Positions 47,001 to 55,689 of a stretch of DNA of 64,000 nucleotides are shown here, piece by piece. The first letter of the stretch is position 1, and each line of letters starts with the position of its first letter. The DNA is from Anaerolineales bacterium. Lineage in GTDB: Bacteria > Chloroflexota > Anaerolineae > 4572-78 > J111. The translations under genes and the position numbers were made by a program. Location: positions 62,001 to 126,000 of the forward strand of contig JABTUW010000002.1 of assembly GCA_015075185.1 (NCBI GenBank), given 5' to 3'. The notes beneath the pieces are model-generated. The model saw nothing but the letters and a program-made list of their open reading frames with translations, was not told the origin of the DNA and made no database searches.

Positions 47001-48674
47001 CACTATCAAAAGGCAGTGACTCTGCTGAAGAAGCAAGGCGATGATGAGCAAGCCACCCGTATCTTGATGCAACTGGGGCTGCTCTATCACAATATTTTTG
47101 ATTTTCAAGGGGCGCATCAGGCTTATGAGGAGGGGTTTGCTCTGGAGAGACAGAGCGGGTGGAAAACATCGGCTGCCTCCCTGCCCCCCGCGCCCCATGC
47201 CCTCAGGACAGTGGAGGGCGAACCCAGCTTTGTAGACCCCGGCCTGGCTGCGGATGGATATTCAATTAACATTGCTGGCCAGCTTTTCAGTGGATTGGTC
47301 ACCGAAGGCCGAGATGGGGAAGTTGTGCCGGATGTCGCCAAGAGTTGGGAGATTCTAGAGGAAGGGCGAAAATATATTTTCCATCTGCGCGATGATGTGT
47401 ACTGGAGTGATGGCCGGCAAGTCACCGCCGCCGACTTTGAGTATGCCTGGAAGCGGGCACTCCATCCTGCCACCGGTTCAGAAGAGGCTAAGCTATTGGA
47501 TGATATCAAAGGAGCCAGAGCGTTTCACCAGGGTGACGTTGTTCAGCCGGAAAGTGTGGGGGTGTCCGCAGTTGACAAACATACGCTGGCAGTTATGCTG
47601 GAAGAGCCAACCGGCTATTTCTTGCATCTGCTCACCCAGCCTATTACCTTTCCTGTCCCTCACCACGTGGTAGAAGCGTATGGTGAAGCCTGGACTGCCG
47701 CAGAGCATATCGTCTCCAACGGCCCATTCAAATTGGCGGCCTGGAAGCAAGGCGAGGCTATGACCTTGGCCCGTAATATGGCCTACCACGGCCCATTTAG
47801 AGGCAACGCAGAACGAGTAGAATTATGGTTTGGGCTAGATCAAGCGGCCGTATGGGCGATGTATGAGCGTGGTCATTTAGACTTAGCCTACCTACCGTTC
47901 TTGCCGGAAGATCAAGCTTGGCGAAGCCATACCGGGGAATGTCTCTCAATCCCTATCCCGCGTACCTTTTACTTAAGTTTCGATATGAGGTATCCACCCT
48001 TTAGTGACGTGCGGGTGCGCCAGGCCCTCATCTTAGCGACAGACCGGGGACGATGGGCTGGCAGCCATTTGGAAATCTTTGGCTCGCCGGCTAGGGGTGG
48101 ATTTATCCCGGCGGGTATGCCGGGACATTCGGCTACCATCGGCCTGCCTTATGATCCAACCCAAGCGCGGCGTCTCCTGGCCGAAGCTGGCTATCCTGAA
48201 GGCCGCGATTTCCCGGTAGTAGACTGGCTTGTCGCCGAGGACTTAGAACTGCTGGCCGATGAACTCCAGGCACAGTGGCAGCAAAATCTAGGTATCCAGG
48301 TCAGCCGGAAAACGACTCCCTGGGGAACGCCAAAAGAAAGGATCGAAGCAGAGCGACCCTCCCTGCTGTTCTGGGGCTGGATAGCTGATGTACCCGATCC
48401 CGATAACTTTTTGCGGATTGAATTGCAGAAGCATTTGCGGGGCTGGCGAAACGAAACTTATGACATGCTGATAGAAGAGGCTCGCTACAGTGTGAATCAA
48501 CGCCAGCGGATCGAACTATACCGGCAGGCAGATAGAATTTTGATTGAGAAAGCGGCAGTGATGCCGGTGACTTACGGACGCTGGGACATGCTGGTGAAGC
48601 CATGGGTGAAACGGTATACTTATACGCCAACTTGGAGGCCAGTTTGGAAGGAAGTCATCATCGAGCCGCATTAG
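44100..48674 (+). CDS. SARP-Ser/Thr kinase-AAA ATPase-TPR-oligopeptide-binding domain fusion
   Basis: This 1524-residue protein begins at GTG (44100). A TTG 9 bases later is an alternative. Residues 1-100 form a winged helix, and about 105-240 a bacterial transcriptional activator (BTAD) domain. A protein kinase spans about 250-515 (LGQGGMGAVYRG, IIHRDLKPENVLL, ADFGIAQI). An ATPase starts at about 540 (Walker A GEPGIGKTRL near 570, Walker B LFVDDLQWAD) and a TPR-like stretch reaches about 1035. Residues about 1040-1524 match extracellular solute-binding protein family 5 (RDDVYWSDGRQVTAADFEYAWKR in parts, DVRVRQALILATDR, LRIELQKH). No signal peptide or membrane span is present, so the peptide-binding domain is cytoplasmic. 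Confidence 0.93.
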   Translation: MSNLTLRVHLLGPSQISRNDVPVEVPGYRPLALLAYLLLTGKAHSRQHLVDLLFDNPDDPKAALRWTLSKLRSAIGAEYLLADRHEVAFNFQSDFWLDISAFEAGQLDLYRGDFLEGLHLRDAYRFEDWAFFERERLRAAYQAALEQRLVEAEGRKENLAVVEFAHQLLRLDNLREDWYCTLMGAYAHLGQREAALAQFELCRQVLQAELGVEPVAETMTLAEAIRRGDFQPARLTPDPNRDLIAGRFTIDDLARDLLGQGGMGAVYRGRDTHTDEIVAIKVIKSDLVASRPDLLQRFIREGEALRRLNHPNIIKLLAATENESQHYLVMEYVEGGSLRDLLQSQGHLPINRVLEIALDLADALTRAHRLNIIHRDLKPENVLLAKDGTPRIADFGIAQISDSPPLTQTGLVLGTLDYISPEACQGESLDARTDIWAFGVMLYELLTGQRPFTGETLAATLTAILTQPVPDLFQQRPDTPPALADIIHRMLEKEPQQRIATVRLVGTKLEAILKGWGTDIISPPFRAPRPLAPLLHFHTSLVGRVVEMATLRRIWQKAKAGAGQVILVEGEPGIGKTRLIEELLAQTGPDALVLRAKCPELSEPLAYTLFVDPLRTALAGERPPTLSDTWLAEVSRLLPELRDRYPNLPRPTPLEAAAERRRLFDAICTTLLAWIQQRPLVLFVDDLQWADATSLALLNHFSAQIITAPVLLIGACRPYEVGPQHLWQELRRDWTRSGLLTTLGLQPLSDQAVSDLLRELTTWSGTDPSFGALIYKETGGNPLFVVETIASLRDEGRLPQNTTDWQRDFKAETVTIPTQVQTIIEARLNRLDDLSRQIITSAAVMRSSFEAEMVQEVSGRNEWETLEGLEHLLAGGLLVEQGGDRFTFSHDKIREVAYASLSQLRRKLLHRRVAEILEKQHRGREKMAAARLAFHYEQAGMTEKALDYYLQAGHLDREQYAYESTIAHYQKAVTLLKKQGDDEQATRILMQLGLLYHNIFDFQGAHQAYEEGFALERQSGWKTSAASLPPAPHALRTVEGEPSFVDPGLAADGYSINIAGQLFSGLVTEGRDGEVVPDVAKSWEILEEGRKYIFHLRDDVYWSDGRQVTAADFEYAWKRALHPATGSEEAKLLDDIKGARAFHQGDVVQPESVGVSAVDKHTLAVMLEEPTGYFLHLLTQPITFPVPHHVVEAYGEAWTAAEHIVSNGPFKLAAWKQGEAMTLARNMAYHGPFRGNAERVELWFGLDQAAVWAMYERGHLDLAYLPFLPEDQAWRSHTGECLSIPIPRTFYLSFDMRYPPFSDVRVRQALILATDRGRWAGSHLEIFGSPARGGFIPAGMPGHSATIGLPYDPTQARRLLAEAGYPEGRDFPVVDWLVAEDLELLADELQAQWQQNLGIQVSRKTTPWGTPKERIEAERPSLLFWGWIADVPDPDNFLRIELQKHLRGWRNETYDMLIEEARYSVNQRQRIELYRQADRILIEKAAVMPVTYGRWDMLVKPWVKRYTYTPTWRPVWKEVIIEPH

Positions 48675-48685
48675 AGCGATTAGGT

Positions 48686-51600
48686 TTACACCACCCGGTA
48701 CGCCTCCAGCGCCATGCCGACCTTTCTTTTGGTGTACTCGGTATCCAACTGTTCCGCCATAAGCGAATCGCCGAGGAGGCTGCGGGTGCGGGCGTCTACG
48801 TAAATTTCACTTTCGGTGCGGCCCTTGATCGCCATTTTGCTCAACTTGCTGGACATGTTGACCGCCGGGCCAACCATGGTCGCCTCCGGGCCGACGGTGC
48901 CGGTGGTGACTTTGCCGGTGCTGATGCCGATGCCCATGCCGGTTTGGGCAAATTCCTGGCTCTCTTTTTTCCACTCGTCACGCAGGGTCAGGTAAGCCTG
49001 GCGCATCTTCAGCGCCGCCAGCAGGGCCGCATTGGCCGAGGAACTTTTTTGTTCCCCGTGGCGGCCGGGGAAGTTGCCAAAAACCCCCATGACGCTGTCG
49101 CCCAGGCTTTTGTCCATGGCCCCGCCGGACTGAACGATAATCGTTGACATTCGCAGCAAATATTCATCCAGAAAGGCGACCATCAACTCCGGGCCGATGG
49201 AATTGGTCAGGTGGGTGGAGCCGTGGATGTCGCCCATGAGGACTGTTACCTCGTTTTGGTGGGTCAGCTCGGCGATATAGCCGGGGTCATAGTAATGCTC
49301 CAAGTCGGTGCGGCGGCCAATTTGCCGGTCGCGCAGCAGGCGCAGGCCCGAAGTCTCGGCCAGGCCGTGGGCAATCGAGGGATACTTGTCAACCACGCTG
49401 TCAAAATCCTCGCGGCTGATGGCCAGCAAACGGGTCGGTTTGACCGCGCGGATGGTGGCCGTGCGCGGGACAGCCCGCAGCAGGGCAATCTCGCCAAAGA
49501 AATCACCCGGCCCCAGCCGGTTGATTACCCCCACCGACTGGCCGGCCATATCCGGGGCCAATACCTCCACTTCACCCACCTCAACGATATAAAACGTATC
49601 GCCCATTTCGCCCATATGAAAAACAATTTGCCCCGGCCGGTATTCAGTCACCTTGATCCGGTTGGCCAGCAGGACACTCTGCTCCAGGGTCATCTTGCTG
49701 AGGATGGGGATATTCTCCAGGACGCGCACCACGCCGGTGGCCAGCGCCTTTTCCAGAATATCGAGCTGGACCCTGGCCTCGGTATAGTCGGGTTTAAGCT
49801 GCAAGGCATTGCGGAAGGACTCACGGGCTGAGACATAATCACGCAACGTCTTTTGGACCGTTCCCAGGTTATAAAAGTGGTGAGAGTTGGCCGGCTCAAG
49901 TTGAGTTGTCGCCTTAAAAATGGTCAGCGCTTCCACATATTTGCCCTGGTCGTGGTAAGTGATGCCAAGCTGATTGTAGGCGTCCACAAAATCAGAACGC
50001 AGGCGGATCGCTTCCTCCAGGTGGATGATGGCTCGCTCAAATTGGTCCACCTGGCGGTAAAGCGAGCCTAACTCATACTGCACTTCAGCGGAACCAGGCT
50101 CTTCTTCAGTCGCCATGTTCAGATAGGTCAGCGCTTCGGGGTAGCGGCCCAACTGGCGACAGGCCAGGCCAACACTAAAAAGCAAGGCGAAGTGCTGCGG
50201 CTGCGGCAGGCGCTGTTCCAGGCGGCGCAGCGCCTGGCTGATTTCCTCGCCCGAATTGGCCAGACATTGGGCGGCCAGCCAAATACGTGCATAATCATCC
50301 TCCTGGCCGAGGATTTTGGAGTAAAGGGCGGCATTATCGTGGGCAATGCCGTAGAGCAGCACGATGGTGCCCTGCCAGCGGCGGCGGGCTTCGGTGGTGC
50401 GTAAACGGGGTTCCAGGTCTTGCCCCTGCTCGCGCTGGGCCAGGGCGGCAAAAAACTCCTGATAGGTGTGGTGAGCAAATTCTACCCAGGCCCGGTCGTC
50501 GGAATAACGCAGCAGGCCGCTGTGCTTGATTTCTTCATGCACATCTTCCGGGGTGATATACTGAACTTCGACCCGTTCGCCCGGTGTGGCGCCTTCACGA
50601 AAGAGGTGCAATTCTCTGGTAATCAATTCAATCCAGCGGGCGCGCGGAAAAGCCCAGACTTCCTCCTCTTGCATGGCCAGGCCCAGGCTGGCCAGGGCGC
50701 TGCGGCGCAGCGCGAGGGGGGTCTGTGATTTAGAGCGACCAAAAATCTTCCACCACTCGCTGTCGGTTCGTTCCAGCAGGTTATCGGTAAATACTTCAAA
50801 CAGAATACCCCTATTTTTGGGTAGAGCTTCATTGCTGCGCTTGGCAATTTGGGCAAACATATAAAGGGCCAGCGGCGTTTGGGCCAGGTCTTCCAGTTGC
50901 GGGTCGCTGTAAATTTCTCGGGCCACCCTGCGCCCCTGCTCGGCGCGTAAATAATTAACCAGAAAGGCTTCAATATCCTCGCCGGCCAGGCGCTGCAACA
51001 AGCCGGTTCGAAAGCCATACAGGGCGGTGTAATCTTGCACCCGGCAAGAGATGATAAAGCGATGATGAGGATAGGCCTGGATAAAACGGTTCAATTCCGG
51101 CCGCGTCTTGGTTTGAAACGGCATCTCGTTGAGGCCATCCATTAAAAACAAGAGCGAATGGATGGAGCTATCATCCGGGCTTTCGCCCTTGAGCAGGCTG
51201 ACTACATCGGCCTCGGTTTCAAACTCAAAGATTTCATAACTATGAAAAGCTTTGAGGATAATACTTTCAACCGTTTTGCCGGGGGTCAGGGCATTCAACT
51301 TGATAAAAATAGGCAAAACGGCAGGCTGTTTGGAATTAGCCAGGGTGTTTTCAGCAGACTCGGCGGTATCGAGCATCAGCCGGCGCAAAACCGTCGTTTT
51401 ACCTCCACCAGCCTCGCCCAAGACAACAGTCCGGTGGTCATTGGCAATCAGTTCCCGCACGTCCACCGGCGCTTCCCGAATCAGGCTGGAACCTTCGATG
51501 GCAAAGCGACGTAAGGGAGAAACCGTATCCTGAGTACCCCGGCGGCGCGCCTCCTCCATCCGGCGCTGGGCAATATCGGCTAAAAGATCAAGGACCGCCG

Positions 51601-52606
51601 GCGCTTTATTATTGAGCAAAGTTAACGATCGATGGGTCAGCGTGACAAATTTTGAGGGTTTGGTTGTCCGCACTTTGGCAGTGCGGGGAACCCGTTTGAT
51701 CAGCGCAATTTCGCCGAAAAAGTCACCCCGGCCTAATTTTGCTACCGGCATGTCATTACCCAGGGCATCGAGAGCCAGCACTTCGACCTCGCCGCTCACA
51801 ATAACGTAACACTTGTCCCCCTCCTGACCCCGGTCAAATACGATCTGGTTAGCATCCAGGGACTCGGCGGTTGGGAACAGGGGGGCTAGCTGCTTCAACT
51901 CTTCATAGGTGAGGGTATGGCGGACCGGGAAAGGCGTAATGGTTTCCGCCGCACGGGTAGCTTTGAGCGGGACGTACAAATCTTTCCAGACAGTGTAGTC
52001 CGGGTCTTCGATGACCCGGCGGAGATAACGGCGAATAGCCGGTAGATTGCCATGAATATCAATCGGCTCAGAGTCAGAACGGCTTTGAACAATATTCACC
52101 GGCGGGTTGAGGGAGGGAAAACTGAAAAAATGCCCTTTCCAACTCCAAAAATCAGGGGCGTTGCGGGCCAGTTGGGTGACAAACGCGGATGTACCCCAGA
52201 TGACAATCGGTTGAGCAATCAAGGTGAGCCGGTCTCGCAAAAAATTAAGGAGTCTGACAAAGGTGGAGCGCTGCTCACTGGTGAATTTTTCGATGCCGTA
52301 GACAAAGAAAACGATGGATTTGTACTTGCCGGTCAGTTCCAGGTTTTTAAAGCGGGCCTGGTCCGTTAGTTCGGTCAGGCTGCGGATCAGGTTGGTATCT
52401 TTTGCGCCCACCTCGTAGTTAAAAACATAGATACCTTCAGTTTCCAGCCGGCGGCGAAAATAATCAATCAACCTGGCCCGCAGGTCGAGGTCATCGCACT
52501 CGGCCACGGCCAGCCCGCCCAGATTGCTCATGCGCAGCATGGCCAGCAGCATTCTGATTTCGTCGGGAAAACGAGCCGCAAATTCGTCGGCTTCCGGCAA
52601 CATCAT
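48686..52606 (-). CDS. cNMP-binding, NACHT, TPR, cNMP-binding and class III cyclase fusion protein
   Basis: This 1306-residue protein has an N-terminal ATPase-like domain without a clear Walker A. A first cyclic-nucleotide-binding domain spans about 240-360. A NACHT-type P-loop domain follows (GEAGGGKTTVLRR near 395, LLFLMDGLNEMP near 486). TPR repeats occupy about 800-960 and a second cNMP domain about 975-1090 (GDTFYIVEVGEVEVL, GDFFGEIALL). A class III nucleotidyl cyclase starts at about 1115, where both metal aspartates are present (VLMGDIHGST and KSLGDSVMGVFG). It could both make and sense a cyclic nucleotide. It follows the ATPase gene by 12 bp. Its stop lies only 11 bp from the SARP-kinase fusion stop (convergent). 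Confidence 0.93.
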   Translation of the reverse strand: MMLPEADEFAARFPDEIRMLLAMLRMSNLGGLAVAECDDLDLRARLIDYFRRRLETEGIYVFNYEVGAKDTNLIRSLTELTDQARFKNLELTGKYKSIVFFVYGIEKFTSEQRSTFVRLLNFLRDRLTLIAQPIVIWGTSAFVTQLARNAPDFWSWKGHFFSFPSLNPPVNIVQSRSDSEPIDIHGNLPAIRRYLRRVIEDPDYTVWKDLYVPLKATRAAETITPFPVRHTLTYEELKQLAPLFPTAESLDANQIVFDRGQEGDKCYVIVSGEVEVLALDALGNDMPVAKLGRGDFFGEIALIKRVPRTAKVRTTKPSKFVTLTHRSLTLLNNKAPAVLDLLADIAQRRMEEARRRGTQDTVSPLRRFAIEGSSLIREAPVDVRELIANDHRTVVLGEAGGGKTTVLRRLMLDTAESAENTLANSKQPAVLPIFIKLNALTPGKTVESIILKAFHSYEIFEFETEADVVSLLKGESPDDSSIHSLLFLMDGLNEMPFQTKTRPELNRFIQAYPHHRFIISCRVQDYTALYGFRTGLLQRLAGEDIEAFLVNYLRAEQGRRVAREIYSDPQLEDLAQTPLALYMFAQIAKRSNEALPKNRGILFEVFTDNLLERTDSEWWKIFGRSKSQTPLALRRSALASLGLAMQEEEVWAFPRARWIELITRELHLFREGATPGERVEVQYITPEDVHEEIKHSGLLRYSDDRAWVEFAHHTYQEFFAALAQREQGQDLEPRLRTTEARRRWQGTIVLLYGIAHDNAALYSKILGQEDDYARIWLAAQCLANSGEEISQALRRLEQRLPQPQHFALLFSVGLACRQLGRYPEALTYLNMATEEEPGSAEVQYELGSLYRQVDQFERAIIHLEEAIRLRSDFVDAYNQLGITYHDQGKYVEALTIFKATTQLEPANSHHFYNLGTVQKTLRDYVSARESFRNALQLKPDYTEARVQLDILEKALATGVVRVLENIPILSKMTLEQSVLLANRIKVTEYRPGQIVFHMGEMGDTFYIVEVGEVEVLAPDMAGQSVGVINRLGPGDFFGEIALLRAVPRTATIRAVKPTRLLAISREDFDSVVDKYPSIAHGLAETSGLRLLRDRQIGRRTDLEHYYDPGYIAELTHQNEVTVLMGDIHGSTHLTNSIGPELMVAFLDEYLLRMSTIIVQSGGAMDKSLGDSVMGVFGNFPGRHGEQKSSSANAALLAALKMRQAYLTLRDEWKKESQEFAQTGMGIGISTGKVTTGTVGPEATMVGPAVNMSSKLSKMAIKGRTESEIYVDARTRSLLGDSLMAEQLDTEYTKRKVGMALEAYRVV

Positions 52607-52618
52607 GCCGACTCCTCT

Positions 52619-53950
52619 TTAAATGGTTTTCCAAACATCCGCTTCCCAGTCTTCCAGGAGTTCGGTCACAATGGGGTGAACGTCGAACCAACCTTTGCCG
52701 TTAGGATAGTAGAGCACGCACAGCGACTCCAGGTGACGCATGTTCACATCGGCCCGGCTTTTGGTTTGCTTGACCCGCAGCAGCCACTTGTAATCGTCGT
52801 GCTCCAGGATGCGATAATATTCGCTTTTGAGCTTGTTTTTTTGAAAATTTAAGGCGTTGTGGGTAATGCGGCTCAGGCCGTACTCCTCACAATAAACACA
52901 GCAGCCGCGAATAACCCGAATGAGTTCGCGCAAAACGCCGCCGGTCATATCAATGGCCGCTTCGACCACGCCTTCGTCAAAGAGATCGGGCGAAAGCCGG
53001 CGGTAGACAATCTCGCGCAGAATGGCGACATAGGGCGAGTCAGGCGGCTCAGGATCGCCTTCCTTAGTATGAACCCGAAACATCGGCATATAATGAATTT
53101 CCAAAAACTGGCCGAGGTGCTTTAAGGCAGGGTCATATAATAAGGAAATAGGAGCGGTGTAGATGGCAAAACAGTCAAACGAGGCCAGGCTTTTGACATG
53201 CTCGCGAAAGATATTGAGCGCGGCGTCGAGGGGCTGGATTTTATCCAGATCGTCAATAATTAGCAGAATATTTTTGCCCGTAATGGCCGAAACCTCATAG
53301 AGGATCTGGTTGATGAGATTGATCAGTTCGGGAATATACTTGCGGATCCGGGCGCGGATTCCTTCGCGGATTTCGCCTTCACTTTTGAGGCGAACATCAA
53401 TGAGGCGAATCAGGCTGCCCAAACCGAGATCAAGGCCAACCGACTCTCTGGCACGCGGCATTTCTTGCGGGGCAGACATTTGACTCTGGTAAAGCCAATC
53501 ATACACCCGGCGAGCGGGCGATTCATCCACAACATAGCCCAGCCGTTCCATCTCGCGATAAATGCCCAGGATAATTGAAAGGGCAATATCCACAAATTCA
53601 ATATTGTAGAGACCGACAACCTCGCTGACGGAATATTGAATGGGCAAAAAATGCTTTTGGAGGAAATCTGAACGGCCTGTACCTGTCTCGATGATATTGA
53701 CCAGACAGGAAAGTTCCGTGCTTTTACCACAGCCGGTGTGACCCACAAATAGAAATTTAGTATTATTGGGGACAGCAGTTCTAGCGCCTGCTTCAAGCTC
53801 ACCCATCAACGCCTTCAATTCCGAGTGGATGCCGCGATTCACATAAAAATACTCCATATCTTTGCCCTTGAGCGGGCGCAGATAATTAGTATTAGCGTAG
53901 GCCTCGATAAAATTGCGAGCCGCCCCCGGATAGCGATGATCCCCTGACAT
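52619..53950 (-). CDS. P-loop ATPase (AAA/KAP-like), partner of the NACHT-cyclase protein
   Basis: This 443-residue protein has Walker A FVGHTGCGKSTE near 67 and Walker B NILLIIDDLDKI near 229, followed by sensor-like sequences and a C-terminal winged-helix-like region. The start has AGGAGAG. The layout (ATPase of the KAP/ORC kind with Walker B DDLDK) resembles molecular switches in signalling and conflict systems. It is the first gene of the unit and is separated by only 12 bp from the NACHT-cyclase gene, so the two are probably one complex. A phage-defence role is possible but not shown. Confidence 0.85.
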   Translation of the reverse strand: MSGDHRYPGAARNFIEAYANTNYLRPLKGKDMEYFYVNRGIHSELKALMGELEAGARTAVPNNTKFLFVGHTGCGKSTELSCLVNIIETGTGRSDFLQKHFLPIQYSVSEVVGLYNIEFVDIALSIILGIYREMERLGYVVDESPARRVYDWLYQSQMSAPQEMPRARESVGLDLGLGSLIRLIDVRLKSEGEIREGIRARIRKYIPELINLINQILYEVSAITGKNILLIIDDLDKIQPLDAALNIFREHVKSLASFDCFAIYTAPISLLYDPALKHLGQFLEIHYMPMFRVHTKEGDPEPPDSPYVAILREIVYRRLSPDLFDEGVVEAAIDMTGGVLRELIRVIRGCCVYCEEYGLSRITHNALNFQKNKLKSEYYRILEHDDYKWLLRVKQTKSRADVNMRHLESLCVLYYPNGKGWFDVHPIVTELLEDWEADVWKTI

Positions 53951-54073
53951 GAACTCGTCTCTCCTGGACTTTGGGATTTAACCCGGTGGATAGAATATGT
54001 TAAATAACTATGTCAAATTATAACATTGCCTTGCAGGCGTGTCAACGCTAACCTTAAAAAAGCAAAAGGGCTA

Positions 54074-54102
54074 TTGACAAGACAACCAGGCTGTGTTACC
54101 AT
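54074..54102 (+). promoter_or_regulatory. Promoter of tRNA-Lys
   Basis: TTGACA, 17 bp, TACCAT (54097-54102), 32 bases before the mature tRNA start. Confidence 0.65.
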
Positions 54103-54133
54103 TCCTGCTTGGAAATTTACTCAATCTTTTTGT

Positions 54134-54206
54134 GAGCCGTTAGCTCAGTCGGAAGAGCAATTGCCTTTTAAGCAATGGGTCGTGGGTTCGAGTCCCACAC
54201 GGCTCA
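54134..54206 (+). tRNA. tRNA-Lys (TTT)
   Basis: This 73-base tRNA has a perfect 7-bp acceptor stem GAGCCGT/ACGGCTC, discriminator A, D-arm GCTC...GAGC, anticodon stem ATTGC/GCAAT with loop CTTTTAA (anticodon TTT) and T-arm GTGGG-TTCGAGT-CCCAC. No CCA is encoded. A short T-run follows. Confidence 0.97.
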
Positions 54207-54261
54207 TTTTTCAATAGTAACGCTGAGACTTTAAAGGTTTGTACCAAGGATTGTAGGAATT

Positions 54262-54603
54262 ATGTATTCTCGTTGCGAAATTTTATTTCCCCATTCTCGT
54301 GTGAGCGGCTTAAAAAAACTGAAAGGTGAGGATTGGCGCAAATTAACGGAACGGATTGCGCTGTTACCCGAAACTCATGAAGATGCCCTCTCCTTTTCCC
54401 ATATGATGATCAGATTGTGCGACTGTCTGAACTGTGATTTGGGCAGCTACAAAGCCGCGCTTGGCTGCTCTGCCTGCTCGCAGCGAACCATCAACGCCCT
54501 GCGCGATACCGATCAACAACTGCTGCGCCGCTTTGAAAAATCGCGCAAAGAAGTCCTCAGTTATCTCAATCAAATTGGGGCGGGCGAAGAAAAGGCTGCT
54601 TAA
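54262..54603 (+). CDS. Conserved-looking small cysteine-containing protein, unknown
   Basis: This 113-residue protein begins MYSRCEILFPHSRVSG. The centre has paired cysteines CDCLNC and CSAC, about 12 residues apart, which could hold one metal ion. The rest looks helical. It has its own terminator. I do not recognise the family. The codon pattern and a good stop-terminator distance support a real gene. Confidence 0.65.
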   Translation: MYSRCEILFPHSRVSGLKKLKGEDWRKLTERIALLPETHEDALSFSHMMIRLCDCLNCDLGSYKAALGCSACSQRTINALRDTDQQLLRRFEKSRKEVLSYLNQIGAGEEKAA

Positions 54604-54622
54604 GCTTATTATAAGCCCAGGG

Positions 54623-54655
54623 GCGGACATCCTTCAACGGGTGTCCGCTTTTTTG
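54623..54655 (+). terminator. Rho-independent terminator
   Basis: Stem GCGGACATCC / GGGTGTCCGC (one G-T pair), 6-base loop, then TTTTTTG, 20 bases after the preceding stop. Confidence 0.85.
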
Positions 54656-54675
54656 TTTAATTTCAGGAGTAAAAC

Positions 54676-55689
54676 TTGAGACACACCGACATTTTAAAGC
54701 AGGCTTTTAGAATCACCTGGCGTTATCGCCCCCTGTGGCTTTTTGGTTTTCTGCTGGCGTTGTGCGGCGGCGGGAGCGGCGGCGGAGGTGGTGGTAATTT
54801 TAACTTTTCTAGCGGGGGTGGGGAGGGTGATTTTGGCAATCTTCCTAATATACCGGAGATTGACCCCAACCTCGTTATTGCCGTGGTGGTCGGTTTCATC
54901 TGCCTGATTTTATTACTTGCCGTTGTTGGGGTAGTGGTGCAGCAGGTAACCCGGACCGCTTTGATCGGCATGGTCCGCCAAATCAAGGACACGGAGGCTG
55001 TTACTGTGCGCGATGGCTGGCGCTTTGGTTGGTCCAACCGGGCCTGGCGAATTTTTCTCCTCAGTTTACTCATCGGTATTCCGGCAACCATTCTGACCAT
55101 CGGCTTGATTCTGCTGGCTTTATCCCCCCTCCTACTGCTGTTTCTTGACAACACCGCCTCAACTGTTCTCAGCATTATGCTGACTGTTTTTGCCTGCATC
55201 TTTGTCTTTATTTTGCTCATTATCGTTGGGGTCATCCTTGCTCCCATTCAAGAACTGGCCTGGCGGCGGATTGCCCTGGACCAACGGGGCGTGATTGATG
55301 GCCTGCGCGAGGCTGTCACCCTGATCAGGCAGCGGTTAAAAGATGTCGCGATTATTTGGCTGCTAATGTTTGGAGTGGGCCTGGTCTGGGGCATCGGCTC
55401 TTTGATCGTCGTTTTGCCGGTGTCGCTGATTGCGGCGGCTCTGCTGGGCGGCATTCCGGCCGGGTTGGTTTATTTGATTTCCCAATCAGGCTGGGGGGCA
55501 GCCATTGCCGGCGTGCCGTTGGCGTTACTAGCCCTGATCGTGGTCAGCAGCGCCGCCAATGGCCTCTACCTGATTTACCAATCGGCCGTCTGGACGTTGG
55601 CCTATCTTGAATTGGAGAAGCCAGTAGCCAGTAACCAGACGCCAGATGACTTACCTGACACCCAAACCCTAACCCCTGACCCTTTATGA
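54676..55689 (+). CDS. Multi-pass membrane protein, unknown function
   Basis: This 337-residue protein starts at a TTG with AGGAG about 6 bases upstream. The N-terminal helix (RYRPLWLFGFLLALCGG) is followed by a glycine-rich hydrophilic loop (GGGSGGGGGGNFNF) and then about five more helices. The pattern resembles membrane proteins annotated DUF7544 or glycerophosphodiester-phosphodiesterase membrane-domain-like, without any catalytic motif. It overlaps the mevalonate kinase start by 4 bp, so they are coupled. No function is assigned. Confidence 0.75.
   Translation: MRHTDILKQAFRITWRYRPLWLFGFLLALCGGGSGGGGGGNFNFSSGGGEGDFGNLPNIPEIDPNLVIAVVVGFICLILLLAVVGVVVQQVTRTALIGMVRQIKDTEAVTVRDGWRFGWSNRAWRIFLLSLLIGIPATILTIGLILLALSPLLLLFLDNTASTVLSIMLTVFACIFVFILLIIVGVILAPIQELAWRRIALDQRGVIDGLREAVTLIRQRLKDVAIIWLLMFGVGLVWGIGSLIVVLPVSLIAAALLGGIPAGLVYLISQSGWGAAIAGVPLALLALIVVSSAANGLYLIYQSAVWTLAYLELEKPVASNQTPDDLPDTQTLTPDPL

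Noticed and set aside
48674..48686. A joint operon of the SARP fusion and the cyclase unit
   Set aside because: The genes converge tail to tail with 11 bp between stops, so they cannot be one transcript. Any link is functional or positional only.
54723..55247. 174-residue minus-strand open frame over the membrane protein
   Set aside because: It is a low-complexity shadow (poly-Pro from the Gly codons) of the plus-strand gene.
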